Below, one piece after another: positions 53,258 to 64,000 of a DNA stretch of 64,000 bases; position 1 is the stretch's first letter, and each line of letters opens with the position of its first letter. The position numbers and the translations under genes were made by a program. The stretch is from [Clostridium] asparagiforme DSM 15981 (GTDB taxonomy: Bacteria; Bacillota; Clostridia; Lachnospirales; Lachnospiraceae). The stretch is taken from assembly GCA_025149125.1 (NCBI GenBank), contig CP102272.1:6262001-6326000 (forward strand), read 5' to 3'. The notes beneath the pieces were generated by a model. The model was given only the letters and a program-made list of their open reading frames with translations. It searched no databases and was not told the DNA's origin.

Positions 53258-53341
53258 TGCAGAAGATGGGAGTCGAACCCACAAGGTATTACTACCACAC
53301 GGACCTGAACCGTGCGCGTCTGCCAATTCCGCCACTTCTGC
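53258..53341 (-). tRNA. tRNA-Leu (CAG)
   Basis: 84 nt with a long variable arm. Acceptor GCAGAAG/CTTCTGC, anticodon loop TTCAGGT with CAG, T loop GGGTTCGACTCCC. The CCA end is not encoded. Confidence 0.93.
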
Positions 53342-53435
53342 ATTTGCTGCGCCGAATTTCTCCTGCACAACGAAAATAATTATACCGGACAATCCACATT
53401 TTGTCAATATACATTTTGCAAATTTTTACGATTTT

Positions 53436-55025
53436 TTACGAAATGCCGTAAATACAGTATTTCCCCCTGCCGCTCTCCTTTGCCTGGTAGAGCGCCGCGT
53501 CGCTCTGTTGAATCAACAGGTCGATATCCCTATCCGGAGCGCCGTTCTGGACAATGCCGATGCTGGCCGACAGGCTGTCCATATTCTCCGTGCTGCCAAA
53601 GACATCCGAAAGCTGGTCCAGAAGCTGCTGCGCCTTGGACTCCAACGCCTCCCGCTGCGCCTCGCCCAGCTGCACAATCAGGAACTCATCTCCGCCGATT
53701 CTGGCGATAAATTCATTTTTAAAGCATTCCCGCAGGACCTTTGCCGTCAAAATCAGCGCATCATCCCCGACCTTATGTCCATAGGTATCGTTCACATGCT
53801 TGAAATAATCCAAATCCACATAGAGCAGGTTGAGCAGGCGGCCGTTCCGGTTATTATGCAGGTACTGGTACAGGCTTCTGCGGTTGTACAGGCCGGTCAA
53901 AAAATCCGTATTGGAGTTGCGCAGAATCTGCTCTTCCAGCTGCCGCTCCATGGTGACGTCCCGGAAAATGCTGAGTTTCCCGACCACATTCTCGAAGATA
54001 TCGTAGATATTGTTCTCATGGATCTCAAGAGTCCGCCCGGCCTCGCCGTTTAAGCACACCTTGGACTCCACAAATCCCTCGGAATTGATGGAGTGTTCCT
54101 CAAAAAAAGCCCGGGATATCCATCCCTCGTACTCTTTCCCCAGAACCTCCTCCCTCCGGACTTCAAAATATTGCTCAAACGGTTTATTCACATTCAGAAT
54201 ACGCCCTTCGTTGTCCCTGAGCAGGATCGCGTAAGGCATACTGCTGAGCAGAATCTCAACCTCCGTGTTCAGATTGACCAGATCCGTCACATCATGCCCA
54301 ATTCCCACGGTTCCCAAAATTGTGACGCCATCCGAATCAAACAGCGGCGATTTGTAAGTGCGAAACTGTCTCAAAGAGCCGTGGCTCTTGACCATCTCCG
54401 TAAACTGAAGGGTTTTACGCTCCTTAATCACCGCGTCCTCAGTCTCCTTGCAGACGCCCTCTCCCCGCTCGAAATCCTCCCTCGACACATCCCAGATATA
54501 ACAGTGATCCCGCCCGGTAACGTCCTCCCGCGACTTTCCCACGGTGCTGCAGAACGCCTTATTTACCTTCACATGGGTCCCGTCCAACGCCTTGAACCAC
54601 ACCATGTCCGGAATACTGTCGATGGCCGTATCCAGATAAGAGCGGTACAAATGCAGGTCCCGTTCCAGCTTGATCTGCTTAAGAAGGCGTTCCAGGCGCT
54701 GCCGCGCGCATCTAAAATTCAGAGGCAGCTCCCATATCTCATCCGCCTCCCCAATCTCGTCCCCGCCGCCGCAGTCCAGCCAGTGACGGTCCGCGCAGTA
54801 TACCAGAACCGTGTCCGGCCCGCAGATTTCCCGCAGCGCTCCGGGCGACATCCCGTCCCCCAGATTCCATATTAAAAGTCCAAAATTTTCCACGGCTGTC
54901 AGCTCCTTCGCCGAACGCCGCTCTACCGCATGTTCAAAGCGCTCCAGCGGTTCAATCTGCCGTACCATCTCCGCCAGATCCGGTTTTTCATCAAATACCG
55001 CAATACGCAACCTGCAATGATACAT
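53436..55025 (-). CDS. Diguanylate cyclase with two PAS domains
   Basis: A 529-residue cytoplasmic protein. Residues 1-110 look like a degenerate receiver domain (RLRIAVFDEKPDLAEMV); PAS domains at about 130-250 (SIPDMVWFKALDGTHVKVN) and 255-370 (SSMPYAILLRDNEGRILNVN); GGDEF domain from 370, with the active site GGDEF at 444-448. The inhibitory RxxD site five residues upstream is replaced by FKNE, so product inhibition there is unlikely. ATG 55025 with GGGGGGAC upstream is chosen over 55058. Makes cyclic di-GMP in response to an unknown cytoplasmic signal. Confidence 0.9.
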   Translation of the reverse strand: MYHCRLRIAVFDEKPDLAEMVRQIEPLERFEHAVERRSAKELTAVENFGLLIWNLGDGMSPGALREICGPDTVLVYCADRHWLDCGGGDEIGEADEIWELPLNFRCARQRLERLLKQIKLERDLHLYRSYLDTAIDSIPDMVWFKALDGTHVKVNKAFCSTVGKSREDVTGRDHCYIWDVSREDFERGEGVCKETEDAVIKERKTLQFTEMVKSHGSLRQFRTYKSPLFDSDGVTILGTVGIGHDVTDLVNLNTEVEILLSSMPYAILLRDNEGRILNVNKPFEQYFEVRREEVLGKEYEGWISRAFFEEHSINSEGFVESKVCLNGEAGRTLEIHENNIYDIFENVVGKLSIFRDVTMERQLEEQILRNSNTDFLTGLYNRRSLYQYLHNNRNGRLLNLLYVDLDYFKHVNDTYGHKVGDDALILTAKVLRECFKNEFIARIGGDEFLIVQLGEAQREALESKAQQLLDQLSDVFGSTENMDSLSASIGIVQNGAPDRDIDLLIQQSDAALYQAKESGRGKYCIYGIS

Positions 55026-55111
55026 ACTTGTCCCCCCGTCAGTCGCCGCGCACCCCATTGTTATTTCTTATTATACCTCTTTTAAAGCGTAAAAGCCAGC
55101 ACAGATACAAC

Positions 55112-55144
55112 AAAAAAGCACCTATCATCTCTGATAAGTGCTTT
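55112..55144 (-). terminator. Terminator of the rRNA/tRNA operon
   Basis: On the minus strand AAGCACTTATCA, loop GAGA, TGATAGGTGCTT followed by TTTT. It lies directly behind tRNA-Phe. Confidence 0.88.
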
Positions 55145-55146
55145 CG

Positions 55147-55219
<73 letters not shown>

Positions 55220-55223
55220 TAAA

Positions 55224-55296
55224 TGAGCGTGCGGGGGCTCGAACCCCGGACAACTTGATTAAAAGTCAAGTGCTCTACCACCTGAGCTACACGCCC
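55224..55296 (-). tRNA. tRNA-Lys (TTT)
   Basis: 73 nt, acceptor GGGCGTG/CACGCTC, anticodon loop CTTTTAA, T arm GGGGTTCGAGCCCC. Confidence 0.95.
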
Positions 55297-55324
55297 ATTT
55301 AGGTTTTGTCCTTAGACAAAAAAA

Positions 55325-55398
<74 letters not shown>

Positions 55399-55451
55399 GC
55401 TAATATGATATTATAAAACATTTTCAACGCTTTGTCAACAAAACATTGAAA

Positions 55452-55533
55452 TGGATGGAGGTGGATTCGAACCACCGAAGCAATTTGCAGCAGATTTACA
55501 GTCTGTCCCCTTTGGCCACTCGGGAATCCATCC
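55452..55533 (-). tRNA. tRNA-Tyr (GTA)
   Basis: 82 nt with a long variable arm, acceptor GGATGGA/TCCATCC, anticodon loop CTGTAAA, T arm GGTGGTTCGAATCCACC. Confidence 0.94.
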
Positions 55534-55575
55534 ATATTCTTATTGTATGCACTTTCCGGCAAATCATACGATGAG

Positions 55576-55648
55576 TGGGGCCTACAGGGCTCGAACCTGT
55601 GACCCTCTGCTTGTAAGGCAGATGCTCTCCCAGCTGAGCTAAGACCCC
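55576..55648 (-). tRNA. tRNA-Val (TAC)
   Basis: 73 nt, acceptor GGGGTCT/AGGCCCC, anticodon loop CTTACAA, T arm CAGGTTCGAGCCCTG. Confidence 0.95.
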
Positions 55649-55685
55649 AAATGGTATGTCTACCAACAAAAATACAAAAGAAAAA

Positions 55686-55759
55686 CGACCCGGAACGGGT
55701 TCGAACCGTCGACCTCCGCCGTGACAGGGCGGCGCTCTAACCAGCTGAGCCACCGGGCC
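55686..55759 (-). tRNA. tRNA-Asp (GTC)
   Basis: 74 nt, acceptor GGCCCGG/CCGGGTC, anticodon loop CTGTCAC, discriminator G. First tRNA behind the 23S gene, with no 5S between. Confidence 0.95.
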
Positions 55760-55835
55760 ATTTCAAGTACATAGTACTGAAACTATATACCTTCAAAACC
55801 ACATATTGAATGATGTTTTAAAACCTATACCGTTT

Positions 55836-58724
<2,889 letters not shown>

Positions 58725-59097
58725 AAAATGACTCGTCGGTGCGGGTTGCTCCGACTCATCGACAATCCATAGCGTTGGATCGTTTGGTCTTAGGTTTGTT
58801 ACATTTGATACATCTTTCGATGTATCCCTCGGATGTCTTGATTATTCTATAGAATATTCAATTCATTTTCATTCAATATGCGGTTTTCAAGGTACATAGA
58901 GACTGAAGTTTATCAGTCATTAGCGAACTCAATCAACTTGAATTCACTAATCACTGGTAAAAACCAGTTATAAGGAACAGCACTTCCCTGCTGACGTAGG
59001 TTAACACATTCTTTAACACAGGCTTCGCTTTTACCTCCACCCATTGGAACGTGTCTGTTCTATATAAAACACTCTTTAAGAGTGAGTTTTTTAAAGG
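58725..59097 (-). other. 5S-23S spacer
   Basis: 373 bp between the 5S and 23S genes. It holds a terminator-like hairpin just behind 5S (59070-59084) and AT-rich processing sequence before 23S. No tRNA is seen. Confidence 0.7.
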
Positions 59098-59217
59098 AAT
59101 CCGGCAGCCACCTGCTCTCCCATGCCGTCACCAGCATAGTACCATCGGCCGCTTGAGTCTTAACCATCGTGTTCGGGATGGGAACGGGTGTTTCCCCCAA
59201 GCGCATCGCCACCGGAA
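59098..59217 (-). rRNA. 5S ribosomal RNA
   Basis: About 119 nt on the minus strand, starting TTTCCGGTGGCGATGCGC and ending GGTGGCTGCCGGATTC, with CCCATCCCGAACACGATGG in loop B/helix III. It sits between the 16S and 23S genes. Ends approximate within a few bases. A perfect CACTCTT/AAGAGTG hairpin with TTTTAT follows at 59084-59066. Confidence 0.92.
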
Positions 59218-59275
59218 ATTTCTTAACCTTGGCAAATCCAAGATTCAACAGTATATAAAACCCTTACTTCTTCTT

Positions 59276-60810
<1,535 letters not shown>

Positions 60811-61010
60811 AAAAGTTGATTCCAGGTTTCAGACTACTTAGCTTGGCTAGTTATCTTTAACCTTCATTACTTGGTTTTGTTCTGAATTTTCTCAAATCCA
60901 AAGGTCTAAACCAGACCTTTATTTTTTAGAATTTTCAGGGTTTTACATACTGTTCAATCTTTGATTTTCAAGGTTCTCTGTTGTTGTTCTTCGTTAGCAG
61001 CAACTTTTAT

Positions 61011-61039
61011 ATCTTAGCACACTTGCCAGCGTTTGTCAA
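61011..61039 (-). promoter_or_regulatory. rRNA operon promoter P3 (nearest to 16S)
   Basis: On the minus strand TTGACA (61039-61034), 17 bp, TAAGAT (61016-61011). Confidence 0.75.
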
Positions 61040-61095
61040 CAACTTTTTTAAAAACTTTTTTGTTTTGTTGTTGATCTCTCAACAGCAGCTTTACT

Positions 61096-61124
61096 ATGTT
61101 ACCACAGTGGCTTTCGTTTGTCAA
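61096..61124 (-). promoter_or_regulatory. rRNA operon promoter P2
   Basis: On the minus strand TTGACA (61124-61119), 17 bp, TAACAT (61101-61096). The surroundings GTTGACAAACG are the same as in P3, so the two arose by duplication. Confidence 0.75.
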
Positions 61125-61204
61125 CAACTTTTTTCATTTTCTTTTCAGCCGGTTGGCTTGAACGTCCAATGTGTCCGCCAGGTTTTTACCCCCAGCGGGT
61201 ATTA

Positions 61205-61233
61205 ATCATATCACGCTTGTCGAATCTTGTCAA
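61205..61233 (-). promoter_or_regulatory. rRNA operon promoter P1 (furthest from 16S)
   Basis: On the minus strand TTGACA (61233-61228), 17 bp, TATGAT (61210-61205). The 490 bp between tRNA-Ser and 16S otherwise hold only the leader. Confidence 0.75.
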
Positions 61234-61300
61234 CCGCTTTTTATGATTAATTTTTATTTTTCTACGGAAGTGTAAAAAAATAATCATTTGGAAAAAAGAG

Positions 61301-61388
61301 CGGAGAAAGAGGGATTTGAACCCTCGCGCCGGTTTCCCGACCTACACCCTTAGCAGGGGCGCCTCTTCGGCCTCTTGAGTATTTCTCC
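61301..61388 (-). tRNA. tRNA-Ser (GCT)
   Basis: 88 nt with a long variable arm, acceptor GGAGAAA/TTTCTCC, anticodon loop CTGCTAA, T arm GAGGGTTCAAATCCCTC. It has its own promoter upstream and precedes the rRNA promoters. Confidence 0.94.
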
Positions 61389-61447
61389 GAATTCACAATT
61401 TCCATATGATTGGTCCTGCGACATTTCTGTCCTCAGACGCATTGATC

Positions 61448-61476
61448 ATTATACTAGATCAACTCGTCCTTGTCAA
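61448..61476 (-). promoter_or_regulatory. Consensus promoter of tRNA-Ser
   Basis: On the minus strand TTGACA (61476-61471), 17 bp, TATAAT (61453-61448): both hexamers perfect. Confidence 0.85.
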
Positions 61477-61671
61477 CCCATTTTTGACGACATTTTGCGA
61501 CTATTTGCGATATCGCCTTTTAGGGGCCGGATGCGAGGGCCAAACATCAGGATATCATTGAAAATTGAGTCCATTTCAATTATGATTTATCGATCCTATT
61601 ATCATATCGTAACCAAAAAAACAGATTCTATGCCTCATGGCGGAAAAGGATATTGTGATGAATAACTGCTT

Positions 61672-62121
61672 AGGACCATCGAGTGCTATTATATAGTAGA
61701 TGAGGCAGACCGCCGGGTGATCTGTGGGAATTCCGGCTTAATCAGTCTTTGCGGGCCGGAAATCATGGAGCTGCCATTCCAAGAAGCGCTGAAGGGCTCC
61801 CCCCTTCTGAACCTGTTTGTGCAGGAAATGTCCGGCTCCTTAAACTGGGAACTGGTCCTTGAAGGTACGGAAAACTATCTGCTGGTGCGATACCGATGGG
61901 TGGAACGAAACTGTTCCCCTGATTATCCGGATCTGGCAGCAGACCAGATCCTGGAAATAATCCGGGAGAGCAACCGCGCATACGGAATTCCTCCGTGCGG
62001 GATTGCGGTTGGAACCGCCCTGCGCAAACCCGGACAAAGCTTTGCGGACCTTGAGAAGCTGGCCGACGACATAATGTATGTTTGTAAAATGCAGATGAAA
62101 GCTACCGGATATTCCGATTAA
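61672..62121 (+). pseudogene. Degenerate GGDEF-like fragment, possibly frameshifted
   Basis: The open frame runs from the stop at 61663 to 62121; the only ATG-like starts are GTG 61717 or, in another frame, ATG 61658 (MNNCL), which would join it by a one-base shift near 61670. The C-terminal part (GIPPCGIAVGTALRKPGQSF; LEKLADDIMYVCKMQMKA) looks like the end of a GGDEF domain, where ADxxMYxxK is conserved, but the GGDEF active site itself is absent. It converges on the plsC gene and overlaps it by 20 bp. Either a decayed gene or a short divergent one; low certainty. Confidence 0.4.
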
Positions 62122-62815
62122 TTTCCTCCTGAATCCGGTCATGGACGATCTGCGCGATCTCCACCGTCTTCATCCCCGCATACTGATCCGGATAAATGGG
62201 CTCCAAATAATGGATCTCCACCCGCTCGCGCCGGAGAGAGCGGATGTCAAAGGGCCGGTAGCTGTTAATCAGCGCTACGGGCACGATGGGACATCCCGCC
62301 TTTACGGCGCTTTTAAAGGTGCCGCTCTTGAATTCCAGAATTTCATTTCCATTGCGGCTGCGGTGGCCCTCGGGGAATATCACAAAATTATCTCCCTGCT
62401 TCACCCGCCTGGTCACCTCGCCGATCACTCGCACCTGATCTTTGATGTCGTCCCGGTCCATGGACAGGCTTCGCATCGCTCCCAGGACCTGTTTTACCAG
62501 CACCAGCTCAGCCGCTTCCTTCTTAATCACAACCGAAAACGGCCGCGGACAGGTGGCAAACAGCGCCAGCACGTCAAACAGCCCCTGATGGTTGGGAAAC
62601 ATAATAAACCCGTCCCGCTTTGGAATCAGGTCCGCACCGGTGCACACCAGATCCACACGCCCCCTGCGGATGATCCGTTTGTCCATCTTTGCAATATATT
62701 CATATCGTTCTTCTTTGGTGTGCCTGTCCTCAGGCCGCCCCATACGGCCGATTTTATAAAGCCATATGGGAGCATGAAACAGGTTCATAAGTACCATATA
62801 GATGATCCGCCACAT
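62102..62815 (-). CDS. plsC: 1-acyl-sn-glycerol-3-phosphate acyltransferase
   Basis: A 237-residue PlsC-family enzyme. A membrane segment at about 3-20, then the catalytic motif NHQGLFD (His76, Asp81), and FPEGHRSRNGN for substrate binding near 150. It transfers an acyl chain to lysophosphatidic acid to make phosphatidic acid. It is behind gyrA on the same strand, with a terminator between. Confidence 0.93.
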   Translation of the reverse strand: MWRIIYMVLMNLFHAPIWLYKIGRMGRPEDRHTKEERYEYIAKMDKRIIRRGRVDLVCTGADLIPKRDGFIMFPNHQGLFDVLALFATCPRPFSVVIKKEAAELVLVKQVLGAMRSLSMDRDDIKDQVRVIGEVTRRVKQGDNFVIFPEGHRSRNGNEILEFKSGTFKSAVKAGCPIVPVALINSYRPFDIRSLRRERVEIHYLEPIYPDQYAGMKTVEIAQIVHDRIQEEINRNIR

Positions 62816-62859
62816 AACTGCCTACCCCTTATGTTAAATTTCCGGCTCCATAATTTCAC

Positions 62860-62891
62860 AAAGGGCCTCCCGTTGCTGCGGGAAGCCCTTT
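62860..62891 (-). terminator. Terminator behind gyrA
   Basis: AAAGGGCTTCCCG, loop, CGGGAGGCCCTTT on the minus strand. The following T tract is short (TTTGTGAAATT). Confidence 0.65.
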
Positions 62892-62909
62892 ACTCATTCT
62901 TGTTCCGTA

Positions 62910-64000
62910 TTACGCTTCGCTGCCGGATTCGTCCCCTTCAGTCTCCTCGGATTCCTCCTCCGAATCGCTGTTCTCGTCCTCTATATACTCTTCGTTGTAG
63001 ACATTGCTGTCCTTGGTCACGCTCTCGCGCACTTTTGCGATGCTTGCAACCTTGATATCGGAATCATGGTCAATCGCCATCAGCTTCACGCCCGAGGTAT
63101 TTCGCCCAATCACGGAAATATCATCCACCACCATGCGGATCACAATCCCCTCGGTGGTGATCATCATGATCTCACGGCCGTCGTCCACCAGCTTGGCTCC
63201 AATGAGGCAGCCGGTCTTCTCCGTGATCTTGTAGCAGATCACGCCCTTGCCGCCGCGGTTCTGAGCGCTGAACTCGTTGATCACCGTGCGTTTGCCCATA
63301 CCGTTCTCGGACACCACAAGCAGGGAGTCGCCCTGGCTGGCCATCTGCATGCCGATCACCTCGTCCCCATCCTCAAATCGCATACCGATCACACCCATGG
63401 AAACGCGGCCGGTCACCCGGACGTCGGTCTCATGGAACCGGATACACATGCCGTTCTTGGTGATCAGGAAAATGTCCTCCTGATTGTCCGTTGCCTTGAC
63501 CTCGATCAGCTCGTCGTTCTCCCGCAGCACAATGGCCTGCAAGCCGTTCTTGCGCACGTTCTCGTACTCGCACATGGGCGTTTTCTTCACCATGCCGCCC
63601 TTCGTGGCCATAAACAGGTATTTGTCCTCATTGTACTCCCGCATGGGAATAATCGCCGTGATCTTCTCCTCCGGCTGAAGCTGGAGCAGGTTCACAATGG
63701 CGGTGCCCCTTGCGGTACGGCCTGCCTCGGGAATCTCGTATGCCTTCAGGCGGTAAACCCGGCCCGTGTTGGTAAAGCACATCACATAATGGTGGTTGGT
63801 GGTCATCAGAAGGTCCTCAATGTAGTCCTCCTCGATGGTCTGCATCCCCTTGATGCCCTTTCCACCGCGGTTCTGGGACCGGAAATTGTCAACGTCCATG
63901 CGCTTGATGTAACCTAAATGAGTCATGGCGATCACCGTGTCCTCATCGGGAATCAGGTCTTCCATGGACATGTCGTCGTCATAACCGATGGCCGTGCGTC
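62910..64000 (-). CDS. gyrA: DNA gyrase subunit A, C-terminal part (start outside the window)
   Basis: 363 codons of the C-terminal beta-pinwheel domain, open to the window edge (the frame continues upstream of ATG 63971 with RTAIGYDDD). The GyrA-box is QNRGGKG in the segment FRSQNRGGKGIKG, seen again in SAQNRGGKGV. Blades are marked by repeats such as VIAMTHLGYIKRM, LFMATKGGMVKK and LLVVSENGMGKR. It ends in an acidic tail rich in Glu, Asp and Ser. The GyrA-box supports gyrase over topoisomerase IV (ParC). Essential for negative supercoiling. Confidence 0.95.
   Translation of the reverse strand, partial: RTAIGYDDDMSMEDLIPDEDTVIAMTHLGYIKRMDVDNFRSQNRGGKGIKGMQTIEEDYIEDLLMTTNHHYVMCFTNTGRVYRLKAYEIPEAGRTARGTAIVNLLQLQPEEKITAIIPMREYNEDKYLFMATKGGMVKKTPMCEYENVRKNGLQAIVLRENDELIEVKATDNQEDIFLITKNGMCIRFHETDVRVTGRVSMGVIGMRFEDGDEVIGMQMASQGDSLLVVSENGMGKRTVINEFSAQNRGGKGVICYKITEKTGCLIGAKLVDDGREIMMITTEGIVIRMVVDDISVIGRNTSGVKLMAIDHDSDIKVASIAKVRESVTKDSNVYNEEYIEDENSDSEEESEETEGDESGSEA

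Overview
The window looks like chromosomal DNA from a GC-rich member of the Lachnospiraceae (Clostridium cluster XIVa). The 16S sequence has the features of the Enterocloster/Hungatella group, and the gene content agrees: TctABC uptake, ECF transporters, DUF3842, T-box control of thrS, and many MarR/LysR/LacI regulators. The species was not checked against any database. Most genes lie on the minus strand, in tight operons with ATGA overlaps.

Left part (1-24 kb), read on the minus strand. A LysR regulator, two tandem aconitase-family enzymes, a TctC-TctB-TctA tricarboxylate transporter and the N-terminus of an MmgE/PrpD-family protein look like one system for a tricarboxylic acid. A nearly identical 40-bp sequence lies in front of both the aconitase unit and the tct unit, so the LysR protein probably controls both. 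Next come an operon of a FlaR-like kinase, an Orn/Lys/Arg decarboxylase-family enzyme, a guanylate-kinase-like protein and a Gfo/Idh/MocA oxidoreductase; an ABC importer with a metallo-hydrolase as last gene; an EamA exporter; a MarR-controlled operon (M20 amidohydrolase, YfcC-type transporter, PatB/MalY C-S lyase); and an XRE repressor with peptide deformylase.

Middle part (24-44 kb). It holds a remnant of a PD-(D/E)XK transposase, a DUF2975-HTH-DUF4173 membrane operon, an unexplained block of 20-bp tandem repeats, and a group II intron inserted just behind a transcription terminator. Then come a sugar-acid-like locus (permease, two enolase-superfamily enzymes, esterase, divergent LysR), a maltose/glucose-type PTS operon (EIIA-EIIC-EIIB, a nuclease/phosphatase-fold protein, MalQ) facing a LacI regulator, and a two-component system.

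Right part (44-64 kb). It holds a T-box controlled thrS without a TGS domain, an ECF S-component/kinase operon behind a structured leader with a terminator, DUF3842, an HTH-DUF4097 protein, a membrane-anchored DUF5050-like protein, two small proteins and a diguanylate cyclase. A ribosomal RNA operon follows, in the unusual order 16S-5S-23S, preceded by tRNA-Ser and three tandem promoters and trailed by tRNA-Asp, Val, Tyr, fMet, Lys and Phe, with tRNA-Leu further on. PlsC and the 3' end of gyrA close the window.
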